From: Ehretia macrophylla
Lineage: Eukaryota; Streptophyta; Magnoliopsida; Boraginales; Ehretiaceae
Direction of reading: 5' to 3'
Length of the DNA: 64,000 nucleotides
Assembly (NCBI GenBank): GCA_037974665.1
Contig: CM075768.1
Span: 65,003,816 to 65,067,815 of the forward strand
The translations under genes and the position numbers were made by a program. The notes below the pieces were generated by a model. The model made no database searches. It was not told the origin of the DNA and saw only the letters and a program-made list of their open reading frames with translations. The stretch's first letter is position 1. The number at the start of each line of letters is the position of its first letter. Positions 11,609-22,961 of this stretch are shown in pieces.

Positions 11609-11635
11609 TGGCCCACTCAAAAGGCCCAATGGGCT
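11609..11635 (-). promoter_or_regulatory. GGCCCA/TGGGC cluster upstream of 5S (representative)
   Basis: Three motifs in 27 bp (TGGCCCA, AGGCCCA, TGGGCTT), at -61 to -87 from the start of copy 12 and at the same distance in most units. They match plant site II elements (TGGGCC/T), bound by TCP factors in ribosomal protein and cell-cycle gene promoters. GCCCA-A-TGGGC also forms a small palindrome. A role at 5S genes is inference. Confidence 0.5.
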
Positions 11636-12105
11636 TAACGACAACCCATCCGCTTGAACAACGCAGCATCCTCGCAAGACGTGATATCGACACGTTGTAG
11701 GGCCCTTTGATGTACCACGGGTCAGGTTGTCATCCTTTTAACAACTCACGACGTACGATACGGGACGGAAAAACAGGGCAAAAAAAGAAAAGTCTCCTAA
11801 AACTGATAAAAACGTTTGATTTTGGGCTCCAAAAATGGGCACATTGAGCAAGCTGGCTGCCCCTGTCGTAGAGCTCTCAGAGAGCTTTGCAACGGTATGT
11901 TGTGCGCAGTGTAACTCTTTACGGATCAAATGTTATGGCCTCTAGAGCGACGGAGACCTGGTCACAAACCCTACGCCCTCGGTTTGCAGGCCCGGCCTCT
12001 ACGTGAAGTGAAGTTGTCTTGCCCAATGTTCCGTGGGATTCGGTAATAGAGATTTGGTTGATAAAGTATCTTGGCAACCCTAACCAGGGCAAAAAAAATT
12101 AAAAT

Positions 12106-12200
12106 GGGGGTCACCCATCCTAGTACTACTCTCGCCCAAGCACGCTTAACTTCGGAGTTCTGATGGGATCCGGTGCATTAGTGCTGGTATGGTCGCACCC
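12106..12200 (-). pseudogene. 5S rRNA pseudogene, copy 13 (25-bp deletion)
   Basis: The last 25 bp of the gene are missing: the spacer runs into GGGGG and then directly into TCACCCATCC. The lost part lies between two GGGGG runs, which fits slippage or recombination between short direct repeats. The remainder has a single change (TGGTCG). The RNA would lack the 3' strand of the closing helix (helix I), so a stable 5S rRNA is unlikely, although the internal promoter is intact. Upstream box TCATATATG is good. Confidence 0.92.
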
Positions 12201-12694
12201 GTCATGTTGTGGGCACAATTCATATATGTGTTAATGGTTCACAGTCCCAGCCTAGAGAGATGGCTCATTCAGATGGCCCAATGGGCTTAAGGACAACCCA
12301 TCCGCTTCAACAACACAGCATCCTCGCAAGACGTGATATCGACACGTTGTAAGGCCCTTTGATGTCCCGCGAGTCAGGTTGTCGTCCTTTTAACAGCTCA
12401 CGACGTACAACCCAGGATGAAAAAATAGAGCAAAAGAACAAAAGTGGCCTCGTCGTACAGCTCTCAGAGAGTTTTGCATCGGTATGTTGTGCACCGCGTA
12501 ACTCCTTACGGATCAAAAGTTATGGGCACTGGAGCGACGGAGACCTGGTCACAAACCTTACGCCGCCAGTTTGCGGGCCCGGCCTCTACGTGAAACGAAG
12601 TTGTCTTGCCCAATGTTCAGTGGGATTCGGTAATAGAGATTTGGTTGATGAAGTATCTTGGCAACCCTAACCAGGGCAAAAAAAATTGAAAAGG

Positions 12695-12812
12695 GGGTGC
12701 GACACAAGGACTTCCCATGGGGACACCCATCCTACTACTACTCTCGCTCAAGCACGCTTAACTTCGGAGTTCTTATGGGATCCGTTGCATTAGTGCTGGT
12801 TTGATCGCACAA
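12695..12812 (-). rRNA. 5S rRNA, copy 14 (short unit)
   Basis: Changes: GCGACACAAGG, CCATGGGGAC in box C, CCTACTAC, CGCTCAAG, CTTATGG, CGTTGC, GTTTGATC, and the first two bases (CACAA). Its unit is 612 bp because of a 65-bp spacer deletion. Copies 19 and 24 share most of these marks. Confidence 0.88.
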
Positions 12813-13370
12813 GTCAGGTTGAGGGCACAAATCCTATATGTGTTAACTGTTCACTATGCCAGCCTAGAAATATGGCCCATTCAAAAGGCCCATTGGGCTT
12901 AATGACAACTCATCCGCTTCAATAACGCAACATCCTCGCAAGACGTGATATCGACACGTTGTAGGGCCCTCTGATGTACCACGAGTCAGGTTGTCGTCCT
13001 TTTAACAGCTCGCGACGTACGATCCGGGATGAAAAAACAGGGCAAACGAAGAAAAGTCTCCTGAAACTGATGAAAACGTTCGATTTTGGGCTCCAAAAAT
13101 GGGCACATTGAGCAAGCTAGCTGCCCCCGTCGTAGAGCTCTTAGAGAGTTTTACAACGGTATGTTGTGCGCCACGTAACTCCTTACGGATCAAATGTTAT
13201 GGGCACCGGAGCGACGGAGACCTGGTCACAAACCCTACGCCCTCGGTTTGCAGGCCCGGCCTCTACGTGAAGCGAAGTTGTCTTGCCCAATGTTCCGTGA
13301 GATTCGGTAATAGAGATTTGGTGGATAAAGTATCTTGGCAACCCTAACCAGGCAAACAAAATTGAAATGG

Positions 13371-13488
13371 GGGTGCAACACGAGGACTTCCCAGGGGGTC
13401 ACCCATCCTAGTACTACTCTATCCCAAGCACGCTTAAATTCAGAGTTATGATGGGATCCGGTGCATTTGTGGTGGTATGATTGCACCC
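13371..13488 (-). rRNA. 5S rRNA, copy 15
   Basis: Changes: CTCTATCCC, CTTAAATTCAGAG, GTTATG, GCATTTGTGG and GATTGCACCC. Third member of the first five-unit block; copies 20 and 25 are its counterparts (all have GCATTTGTGGTGG). Confidence 0.89.
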
Positions 13489-14047
13489 AACATGTTGAGG
13501 GCACAATTCTTATATGTGTTAACGGTTTACAATGCCAGCCTAGAGAGATGGCCCATTCAAAAGGACCAAAGGGCTTGATGACAACCCATCCGCTTCAACA
13601 ACGCAGCAACCTTGCAAGACATGATATCGACATGTTTTAGGGCCCGCTGATGTACCGCGAGTCAGGTTGTCATCCTTTTGACATCTCACGACGTACGATC
13701 CGTGATGGAAAAACAGAGCAAAAGAAGAAAAGTGTCCTGAATTTGATAAACACATTCGATTTTGGGCTCCAAAAATTGGCACAGCGAGCAAGCTGGCTGC
13801 CCCCGTCGTAGAGCTCTCAGAGAGCTTGGCAATGGTATGTTGTGCGCCGCGTAACTCCTTACGGATCAAAAGTTATGGGCACCAGAGCAACGGAGACCTG
13901 GTCATAAACCCTACGCCCTCGGTTTGCGGGCCCGACCTCTACGTGAAGCGAAGTTTTCTTGCCCAATGTTCCATGGGATTCTGTAATAGAGATTTGGTGG
14001 ATAAAGTATCATGGCAACCCCAACCCGGGCAAAAAAATTTGAAAATG

Positions 14048-14165
14048 GGGTGCAACACGAGGACTTCCCAGGGGGTCACCCATCCTAATACTACTCTCGC
14101 CCAAGCACGCTTAACTTCGGAGTTCTGATAGGATCGGGTGCATTAGTGCTGGTATGATCGCACCC
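14048..14165 (-). rRNA. 5S rRNA, copy 16
   Basis: Three changes: CCTAATAC, CTGATAGG and GATCGGGTG. Boxes A and C are intact. Counterparts are copies 21 and 26. Confidence 0.92.
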
Positions 14166-14724
14166 GTCATGTTGAGGGCACAATTCCAATATGTGTTAAC
14201 GGTTCACAGTCCCAGCCTAGAGAAATGGCCCATTCAAAAGGCCCAATGGGCTTAATGACAACACATCCGCCTCAACAACGCAATATCCTCACAAGGCATG
14301 ATATCAACACGTTGTAGGGCCCTCTGATGTCCCGCGAGTCAGGTTTTCATCCTTTTAACGGCTCACGACGTACGATCCAGGACGGAAAAACAGAGCAAAA
14401 GAATAAAATTGGCCTGAAACTAATGAAAACATTTGATTTTGGGCTCCAAAAATAGGCACAGCCAGCAAGCTGGCTGCCCCCGTCGTAGAGCTCTCATAGA
14501 ACTTTGCAACGGTAAGCTGTGCGCCGCGTAACTCCTTACGGATCAAAAGTTATGGGCACCGGAGCGACGGATACCTGGTCACAAACCCTACGCCCTCGGT
14601 TTGCGGGCCCGGCCTCTACGTGAAGCGAAGTTGTCTTGCACAATGTTTCGTGGGCTTCGGTAATTGAGATTTGGTGGATAAAGTATCTTGGCAAACCTGA
14701 CCAGGGCAAAAAAAATTGAAAAGG

Positions 14725-14842
14725 GGGTGCAACATGAGGACTTCTCAGGGGGTCACCCATCCTAGCACTACTCTCGCCCAAGCACGCTTAACTTCGGAAT
14801 TCTGATGGGATCCGTTGCATTAGTGCTGGTCTGATCGCACCC
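14725..14842 (-). rRNA. 5S rRNA, copy 17
   Basis: Changes: AACATGAGG, CTTCTCAG, CTAGCACTAC, GGAATTC, CGTTGC and GTCTGATC. Box A is intact. Counterparts are copies 22 and 27. Confidence 0.9.
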
Positions 14843-15401
14843 GTCATGATGAGGGCACAATTCCTATATGTGGTAACGGTTCACAGTGCCAGCCTAGAGA
14901 GATGGCCCATTCAAAAGGCCCAATGGGCTTAACGACAACCCATCCGCTTGAACAACGCAGCATCCTCGCAAGACGTGATATCGACACGTTGTAGGGCCCT
15001 CTGCTGTACAACGAGTCAGGATGTCATCCTTTTAACAACTCACGACGTACGATACGGGACGGAAAAACAGGGCAATAAAAGAAAAGTCTCTTGAAACTGA
15101 TAAAAACGTTTGATTTTGGGCTCCAAAAATGGGCGCATTGAGAACGCTGGCTGCCCCGGTTGTAGTGCTCTTAGAGAGCTTTGCAGCGGTATGTTGTGCG
15201 CCGCGTAACTCCTTACGGATTAAATGTTCTGGGCTCTCGAGCGACGGAGACCTGGTCACAAACCCTACGCGTTCGGTTTGGGGGCCCGGCCTCTACGTGA
15301 AGTGAAGTTGTCTTGCACAATGTTTCGTGGGATTCGGTAATAGAGATTTGGTTGATAAAGTATCTTGGCAACCCTAACCAAGGCAAAAAAAATTGAAAAG
15401 G

Positions 15402-15519
15402 GGATACAACACGAGTACTTCCCAGGGGGTCACCCATCCTAGTTCTACTCTCGCCCAAGCACGCTTAACTTCGGAGTTCTGATGGGATCCGGTGCGTTAG
15501 TGTTGGTATGCTCGCACCC
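15402..15519 (-). rRNA. 5S rRNA, copy 18
   Basis: Changes: GGATACAAC, CGAGTAC, AGTTCTAC, GTGCGTTAG, TGTTGG and TGCTCGC. Boxes A and C intact. It is the counterpart of copies 13 and 23 but has no deletion, so the deletion in copy 13 came after the block was multiplied. Confidence 0.9.
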
Positions 15520-16013
15520 ATCATGTTAAGCGCACAATTCATATATGTGTTAATGGTTCACAGTCGCAACCTAGAGAGATGGCTCATTCACATGGCCCAA
15601 TGGGCTTAAGGACAACCCATCCACTTCAACAACACAACATCCTCGCAAGACGTGATATTGACACGTTGTAGGGCCCTTTGATGTCCCGCGAGTCAGGTTG
15701 TCGTCCTTTTAACAGCTCACGACGTACAATTCGGGATGAAAAAATAGAGTAAAAGAACAGAAGTGCCCTCGTCGTACAGCTCTCAGAGAGCTTTGCATCG
15801 GTATGTTGTGCACAGCGTAACTCCTTACGGATCAAAAGTTATGGGCACTGGAGCGACGGAGACCTGGTCACAAACCTTACGCCGCCAGTTTGCGGGCCCG
15901 GCCTCTACGTGAAACGAAGTTGTCTTGCCCAATGTTCAGTGGGATTCGGTAATAGAGATTTGGTTGATGAAGTATCTTGGCAACCCTAACCAGGGCAAAA
16001 AAAATTGAAAAGG

Positions 16014-16131
16014 GGGTGCGACACAAGGACTTCCCATGGGGACACCCATCCTACTACTACTCTCGCTCAAGCACGCTTAACTTCGGAGTTCTTATGGGAT
16101 CCGTTGCATTAGTGCTGGTTTGATCGCACCC
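16014..16131 (-). rRNA. 5S rRNA, copy 19 (short unit)
   Basis: Nearly the same as copy 14 (CGACACAAGG, CCATGGGGAC, CCTACTAC, CGCTCAAG, CTTATGG), but with a normal CACCC start. The unit is again 612 bp. Confidence 0.89.
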
Positions 16132-16689
16132 GTCAGGTTGAGGGCACAAATCCTATATGTGTTAACTGTTCACTATGCCAGCCTAGAGAGATGGCCCATT
16201 CAAAAGGCCCATTGGGCTTGACGACAACCCATCCACTTCAACAACGCAGCATCCTCGCAAGACGTGATATCGACACTTTGTAGGGCCCTCTGATGTACCG
16301 CGAGTCAGGTTGTCGTCCTTTTAACAGCTCACGACGTACGATCCGGGATGAAAAAACAGGGCAAACAAAGAAAAGTGTCCTGAAACTGATGAAAACGTTC
16401 GATTTTGGGCTCCAAAAACGGGTACATTGAGCAAGCTGGATGCCCCCGTCGTAGAGCTCTCAGAGAGTTTTGCAACGGTATGTTGTGCGCCACGTAACTA
16501 CTTACGGATCAAATGTTATGGGCACCAGAGCGACGGAGACCTGGTCACAAACCCTACGCCCTCGGTTTGCAGGTCCGGCCTCTACGTGAAGCGAAGTCGT
16601 CTTGCCCAATGTTCCGTGGGATTCGGTATTAGAGATTTGGTGGATAAAGTATCTTGGCAACCCTAACCAGGCAAAAAAAATTGAAATGG

Positions 16690-16807
16690 GGGTGCAACAC
16701 GAGGACTTCCTAGGGGGTCACCCATCCTAGTACTACTCTAGCCCAAGCACGCTTAACTTCAGAGTTCTGATGGGATCCGGTGCATTTGTGGTGGTATGAT
16801 TGCACCC
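16690..16807 (-). rRNA. 5S rRNA, copy 20
   Basis: Changes: CCTAGGGGG, CTCTAGCCC, CTTCAGAG, GCATTTGTGG and GATTGCACCC. The LTR at 16970-21087 sits 162 bp upstream of its start. Confidence 0.9.
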
Positions 16808-16979
16808 GTCATGTTGAGGGCACAATTCTTGTATGTGTTAACGGTTCACAATGCCAGCCTAGAGAGATGGCCCATTCAAAAGGACCAAAGGGCTTAATGA
16901 CAACCCATCCGCTTCAACAACGCAGCAACCTTGCAAGACGTGATATCGACATGTTTTAGGGCCTGCTGATGTGAGGCCC

Positions 16980-17430
16980 GATCCCGAATAATGTGACTTA
17001 CCTCGATTTGCGTGCCTTAGAACTAGAACTGTACGACCGACCCTAGATTACGTGCCATGTCTTGGTTTTCGTGCATGCCTCGTTATACGTGCCTTAACCT
17101 AAAATTGTGTGCCCTAATCCTCGATATACGTGCGATACCTAGATAAACATGCCATGACCTTAATTTACATGCGAGACCTTGATTTGCGTGTGTCTCTTCG
17201 TTTCGTGTGCATTAACCTTGAACTGCGTGCTTTAACCTAGGTTTAAGAGTTGTGTCTTGAATTACGTGCCTTGTATTAGTTTACGTACATTTATCTAGGG
17301 ATTGCGTGCATTTGCATTGAAATCTGTGCATTAGTCTTGAAGTACATGCATTAGTCTTGAAGTTCGTGTCTTACCTCGTAGATCGTGTCTACCTCGTAAT
17401 TCGTGCCCTAGACCTAGAAATTCGTGCCAC
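16980..17430 (+). repeat. Degenerate ACGTGC minisatellite, LTR copy 2
   Basis: Same repeat as at the start of copy 1 and about the same length, with independent substitutions in the cores. Confidence 0.7.
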
Positions 17431-17907
17431 CACGTTGATCAAGAAAGAATCCTACACAAAGCACAAGACAATAAAATAATCCTACACAATCCACTAACTA
17501 TTATTATAATCCTAATTCAAATCTCTACAAAATCCACTAACACCTAAATATTATATTTTAAACTCACTACAAGACAAAATCTCACCAACCTCTAAACATA
17601 CCCTATATTCTATTCTACCTAAAATCCCTAAATACCCAACATTCTCTTACACACATGTTAAAACAATTCAAAAGATGACACAAAATCAGATTTTTGCATG
17701 CATGTTTAATTCAAAATAATTCTAGACAAGTCATGACACAAAAACACTTATCAATGCATAAAAATTGCCCAAAACCACCTCAATTTCCTCCCATTTTCGA
17801 CCAAACCACTCATGGCCCATGCTAACATTTCAAATTCCACCTTGAAGACACAAAAATTCAGATTTGGAAGCCCAAGGCTGACCACATGCTCAAAATTTGC
17901 AAAAAGC

Positions 17908-17967
17908 CTCATTTTTCTCACTTTCCTCACATTTCTCTCTCTCCCTCTCATTTTCTCTCTCCATTTC
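17908..17967 (+). promoter_or_regulatory. Pyrimidine-rich tract, LTR copy 2
   Basis: Same position and sequence type as in copy 1, with the conserved CCATTTCGG behind it. Confidence 0.45.
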
Positions 17968-19819
17968 GGTTTTGGCTGAGTTCTTCATCTCCATAGCTTC
18001 TCTTCTTCACACCATAGCTAAACCAAGCAAGCCACAAGCAAAGGACCTCAACCGAACAAGCTATGATGCAAAAATCACTCATGCATGTGCATTGAAGCTT
18101 CATTTTCGGCCTAGGTGAGTTACTAAGCTTCCATTTCTTTTCTTCAAGTCCTAACTACATGCATGTACTAAGAGATTGCTTACTAGGCTAGGAAAAATAG
18201 AGAAAACCAAGTTGGAAACTCGGCTAAGCAAGAAGAGGAAGAAATTTGAGCCTCAACAAGGTTTTTGTACATCTTTTGGTTGATTGCAAAGGTGAGGGTT
18301 AAAAGCTTTTGAAAACTCTTTGAAATTTCACATGCATGCTCATAAATGTGTGTATTTGCTTCTGTAATTGAGCTATATGGTCGTTCATAAGCTTAAACAA
18401 CCATGCATGGCAAGATCTTGGCTTGAAAATGATGCTAGGTGAAGTCGAAGTGGATGACAGCTCTCTGACCAGTCGTTTCGAGGTAATTTTAGCTAAGCAA
18501 ATGATGTTGAAAATGATTGAAAATTGGTGGGTGACTAGTTTGGACAGTTTTGAACATTTTTCCCAGAAATAGGCCGAAGCTAATTTTGACTCTAAGGTCC
18601 TCAAAATGTCAAATCATTAAAATATGACCAAATCTGGAAATCTGGGAAAATGAATCAGGTTTTGGCAGATGCACTGACCTTGTGGAGCGAACCATGTTTG
18701 ACTTAGTAAATGTTGTCCAAAATGCATGAAAATTGGTGTGATACTATATTTTTCAGTTCTGGACAATTTTGTCAGAAATGGACCAAAGCTAAAAATGACT
18801 CCAAGGACCTCAAAAACGTCAATTTCTGAAACGTGTGCAAATCTGGACAGTTTTGTGCTACCTCACTGTTTCGGCCATAACTAATGATTCTGAACTCCAA
18901 TTGATGCAAGGTTTATTTCTGATTTTAGTTAACTTCTTAAGCTTTAATTTGACATCTTATTCACTGAATTTTGAGATTGTTTGATTATCCTATTGATTGT
19001 GGGAAAACAGCCTATTGCAGTAAAGGTTTCACTTAGTTATATGCTTGGAAAATTGTTGTAACCCCTCTTGTGGTGCTAATTGCTTGGAATTGTGGTGTTG
19101 GGATGTTGTGTGGACTGTTTTGAGTACTTGAGGATGTTTGAATTGAATGATGCATGACTTGTGAATGAACTTGAGTTGACTTAGGGTTTAATCACATGGT
19201 TAAGCATGAAACGGAAACCCTAATGACTAGGTAGTCTTGCTAAGTGTTGATCATTTAGATATTGTGTGGAAATTATATGCTTAGTGGGCTGCCCGTAAAT
19301 GTCTTATAAGCTTAAATGTAATTTTGATCATTGCATGTTGACAAATAGGCTTTTCTTGCATCCGAAACCACCACGTAGATGTTGTTGCATGTGAATAATC
19401 GTATCACTTGATTACGTGGACTTCGAAATGAGTTATATGGCTTGACTTGCATGTGTTACATGGCTGCCCGTTTAATGTTCATATGACTCTATGTGTTCTA
19501 CAAAGTGAAATTTCATGTCAAGCATGCCTCGTTCGTTTACTTGGCAATATGTGATCTTGAAATTGCTCGGAGGCAACCTACTTTGTTGTTCTCCTAATGT
19601 GAATTGTTAAAAGATATTCAATGGTTTATTTGAACGTGATTACTTGGCTGCCCGTTAAAGTTTAATTGCTTTCAAATGGATATATGAAATGATTATATGT
19701 TCTTACAATGCCTTATATGCCAATATGTCAAAATGTGATCATATACTTGCTCGGAGGCAACCTACTTTGTTGACCTCCTAATGTGAAATGTTAAATGACA
19801 AAAATGGGCATTGTATACG

Positions 19820-19983
19820 AGGTTGCAACCTTTCAGTGTGGCATGGTAGTGTTTCACGCACGCCGGGCGGCATCGGGCTTGCCGGTGTTACCGTGACTAC
19901 CATGGTCCAATTCCCTCTCTCGCTTGGCGTAGCACCCTCGGAGTGTTGGGTCGTAGGTTTCGGGGTACATCCGGAGTACACCC
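19820..19983 (+). other. GC-rich conserved LTR module, copy 2
   Basis: AGGTTGCAACCT palindrome (19820-19831), the GGGCGGCATCGGGCTTGCC core and GTACATCCGGAGTAC at the end. Confidence 0.75.
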
Positions 19984-20082
19984 AATTGGGAGCGATAAGT
20001 GGATTATTGAAGTCGGCCGCACCAAATGAATCGAAATTGACATTGAGAGCAAATGCTCACCGTATCCTTTTTACAATGTGTA

Positions 20083-20226
20083 TAAGTACTCTCGCTTGGT
20101 TCCTAGAGAATCTCGGGGAGGAAAGACTGGTATTCTTGTTCCTGTGCTTATATGTAAGTACTCTCGCTTGGTTCCTAGAGAACCTCGGGGAGAAAAGACT
20201 GGCATTTCTGTTCCCTTACTTTGTAT
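20083..20226 (+). repeat. 72-bp tandem duplication inside LTR copy 2
   Basis: TAAGTACTCTCGCTTGG begins at 20083 and again at 20155, with the following GTTCCTAGAGAA and CTCGGGGAG parts repeated. The other LTR copies have one unit only. Confidence 0.8.
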
Positions 20227-20389
20227 CCGTTACTCGATTTGTTTTTTATAATTGCGTACCTTATTATTTGTAATACGTGACATGTTCTCAAAAAGAGTTT
20301 TCATAAATTGAACCGAAAAACGAGTTTCAAAACGTATTTCTCGTTCCCCCTCGCTGAGTTCATAAGGACTCACCCTTTTTTTCATCACA

Positions 20390-20452
20390 GGTGAAGAAGA
20401 ACAGGTACAGGTACCCGAGGATGGTGTGCCTAACGATGAACCCCTGGAGTGA
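20390..20452 (+). other. Short acidic reading frame, LTR copy 2
   Basis: 20 codons beginning GEEEQ, with VPEDGVPND and ending EPLE, then TGA. Preceded by TTTCATCACAG. Confidence 0.35.
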
Positions 20453-21489
20453 TTGCCTGTCTTGTGTGCCTTGCGTGATTATGGCTATTTGTGAACTATG
20501 CTACTTGAAGACTATTTCTTTTATGTTGCTCGTTGTTTATTGATGTAAATGACCCCGTTGTAATTTGGGTCTAATTCTGAGATTGTACTATCTATAACCG
20601 GACGAACTTTTATTTGGTTGTTTGCTTTCGTTTTCTTAATTAGTAGTTATCGTAGGCATTCAAACCACTAGATGAACAATCAACTAAGTTAATTCTATCT
20701 AATTTCACTTAGGTGTTCATTTGCAAACTAAAGGATAATAGGTACTTGCATGATAGGAAATTGAAAAACAAACAGGACATAGTTATCATGTTAGGCTTAT
20801 TAACCAAACGAGACTTTCAAGGTAAACTAGTTAGCCAATCGGTTGGTGTCAAATAGGAGTCCTTAATGGAATTGGATTAATGATTGGAATAATTGAGGCG
20901 TTTAGAGAATTAGGTCAAACCAAAGAGCCCAATTACAGCCGTTATGCTGCCGATTTACCGAAAAATTTTGGAGTTTAGGCCAAGACGTTAAGTGTTAAAT
21001 CTTCATGAACGGTTAAGTACGAGACGTGACTCGAATGTTTAGATCATACCCCAGTCTAACCTTTATAGGCCGGGTTGGGGCGTGACAGTTGATGTACCGC
21101 GAGTCAGGTTGTCATCCTTTTGACATCTCACGACGTACGATCCGGGATCGAAAAACAGAGCAAAAGAAGAAAAGTGTCCTAAAATTGATAAACACATTCG
21201 ATTTTGGGCTCCAAAAATGGGCACAGCGAGCAAGCTGGCTGCCCACGTCGTAGAGCTCTCAGAGAGCTTGGCAACGGTATGCTGTGCGCCGCGTAACTCC
21301 TTACGGATCAAAAGTTATGGGCACCGGAGCGACGAAGACCTGGTCACAAACCCTACGCCTTCGGTTTGCGGGCCCGCCCTCTACGTGAAGCGAAGTTTTC
21401 TTGCCCAATGTTCCGTGGGATTCAGTAATAGAGATTTGGTGGATAAAGTATCATGGCAACCCTAACCAGGGCAAAAAAAATTGAAAAGT

Positions 21490-21607
21490 GGGTGCAACAC
21501 GAGGACTTCCCAGGGGGTCACCCATCCTAGTACTGCTCTCGCCCAAGCACACTTAACTTCGGAGTTCTGATGGGATCCGGAGAATTAGTGCTGGTATGAT
21601 CGCACCC
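21490..21607 (-). rRNA. 5S rRNA, copy 21
   Basis: Changes: ACTGCTC, CACACTT in box A, and CGGAGAATT. Its spacing from copy 20 (4800 bp) is 677 + 4118 + 5, which confirms the extent of the insertion. Confidence 0.91.
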
Positions 21608-22166
21608 ATCATGTTGAGGGCACAATTCCTATATGTGTTAACGGTTCACAGTCCCAGCCTAGAGAGATGGCTCATTCAAAAGGCCCAATGGGCTTAACGA
21701 CAACACATCCGCTTCAACAACGCAGCATCCTCGCAAGACATTATATCAACACGTAGTAGGGCCCTATGATGTTCGGCGAGTCAGGTTGTCGTCCTTTTAA
21801 CAGCTCACGACGTACAATCCGAAACGGAAAAATAGAACAAAAGAATGAAAGTGGCCTGAAACTGATGAAAACGTTCGATTTTGGGCTCCAAAAAAGGGCA
21901 CAGCCAGCATGCTGGTTGCCCCCGTCGCAGAGCTCTCAGAGGGCTTTGCAACGGTAAGCTATCCGCCGCGTAACTCCTTACGGATCAAAAGTTATGGGCA
22001 CCGAAGCGACGGATACCTTGTCACAAACCCTACGCCCTCGGTTTCCGGGCCCGGCCTCTACGTGAAGCGAAGTTGCCTTGCACAATGTTTCGTGGGCTTC
22101 GGTAATTGAGATTTGGTGGATAAAGTATCTTGGCAAACCTGACCAGGGCAAAAAAAATTGAAAAGG

Positions 22167-22284
22167 GGGTGCAACATGAGGACTTCCCAGGGGGGCACCA
22201 ATCCTAGTACTAATCTCGCCCAAGAACGCTTAACTTCGGAATTCGGATGGAATCCGTTGCATTAGTACTGGTATGATCGCACCC
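22167..22284 (-). rRNA. 5S rRNA, copy 22
   Basis: Many changes: AACATGAG, GGGGGCACCAATCC in box C, ACTAATC, AAGAACGC in box A, GGAATTCGGATGGAATCC, CGTTGC and AGTACTGG. Probably inactive. Confidence 0.88.
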
Positions 22285-22826
22285 ATCATGATGAGGGCAC
22301 AATTCCTATATGTGTTAACGATTCACAGTGCCAGCCTAGAGAGATGGCCCATTCAAAAGGCCCAATGGGCTTAACGACAACCTATCCGCTTGAACAACGC
22401 AGCATCCTCGCAAGACGTGATATCGACACGTTGTAGGGCCCTCTGCTGTACCACGAGTCAGGATGTCATCCTTTTAACAGCTCACGACGTACGATACGGG
22501 ACAGAGAAACAGGGCAAAAAAAGAAAAGTCTCCTGAAACTGATAAAAACGTTTGATTTTGGGCTCCAAAAATGGGCACATTGAGCAAGCTGGCTGACCCC
22601 GTCGTAGAGCTCTCAGAGGGCTTTGCAACGGTATGTTGTGCGCCGTGTAACTCTTTACGGATCAAATGTTATGGGCTCTAGAGCAATGGAGACCTAGTCA
22701 CAAACCCTACGCCCTCGGTTTGTGGGCCCGATCTCTACGTGAAGTGAAGTTGTCTTGCCCAATGTTCCGTGGGATTCGGTAATAGAGATTTGGTTGATAA
22801 AGTATCTTGGCAACCCTAACCAGGGC

Positions 22827-22834
22827 AAAAAAAA
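22827..22834 (-). terminator. T-run terminator of 5S copy 23 (representative)
   Basis: A8 on the plus strand, T8 in the direction of transcription, about 10 bp behind the gene. Runs of four or more T end RNA polymerase III transcription. Nearly every unit has this run, usually with a nearer TTTT; copy 39 has lost it. Confidence 0.8.
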
Positions 22835-22843
22835 TTGAAATGG

Positions 22844-22961
22844 GGGTGCAACACGAGGACTTCCCAGGGGGTCACCCATCCTAGTACTACTCTCGCCCAA
22901 GCACGCTTAACTTCGGAGTTCTGATGGGATCCGGTGCATTAGTGCTGGTATGGTCGCACCC
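22844..22961 (-). rRNA. 5S rRNA, copy 23 (closest to consensus)
   Basis: A single change (ATGGTCGC for ATGATCGC). Boxes A and C are intact, the upstream box is TCATATATG at -23 to -28, -1 is C, and a T8 terminator follows at 22834-22827. With copy 1 it is the best candidate in the window for an active 5S gene. Confidence 0.95.

Larger units (their letters stand above)
11738..15031 (-). repeat. Five-unit 5S higher-order repeat, block 1
   Basis: Five consecutive units that recur in the same order in two further blocks. Their spacer marks are AAAAACGTTTGATTTTGG, a 65-bp deletion, CACATTGAGCAAGCT, ATAAACACATTCG and AAAGAATAAAATTGGCC. It is 3294 bp here because copy 13 lost 25 bp. Confidence 0.8.
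4988..16969 (-). repeat. 5S rDNA array, block 2 (type A units)
   Basis: Eighteen 5S units, mostly 677 bp apart (gene starts 6015, 6692, 7369, 8046 and so on). Two units are 65 bp short (those whose genes start at 12695 and 16014). The spacers carry AGAGATTTGG, CACAAACCCTACG and CCCGGCCTCTACG, which define type A. The first and last bases are target-site copies of flanking LTR insertions. Spacers of the first two units share TTTTAGGGTCC and are close relatives. Confidence 0.95.
16970..21087 (+). mobile_element. Solo LTR, family 1, copy 2 (4118 bp)
   Basis: TGTGAGGCCCG to GGCGTGACA, flanked by GCTGA (16965-16969) and GTTGA (21088-21092). It is the sister of copy 1: both have the long ACGTGC-rich start and a 3' part with CAAACCACTAGATGAAC. 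Its extra length comes partly from two internal duplications: a 72-bp tandem repeat at 20083-20226, and a second GGAGGCAACCTACTTTG segment about 185 bp after the first (19566 and 19754). No coding region is seen. It lies in the middle of the second five-unit 5S block, which it therefore entered after or during the block's multiplication. Confidence 0.88.
15032..22473 (-). repeat. Five-unit 5S higher-order repeat, block 2 (with LTR insertion)
   Basis: Same unit order as block 1. Without the LTR and its extra target copy (4123 bp) it measures about 3319 bp. The LTR at 16970-21087 split it between the third and fourth unit. Confidence 0.8.

Noticed and set aside
19788-20273. 161-codon frame in LTR copy 2 and a similar 142-codon frame at 60442-60870
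   Set aside because: Both lie inside non-coding LTR sequence, show no recognisable domain, and the frame is broken or ends elsewhere in copies 3 and 4. Similarity follows from LTR homology.
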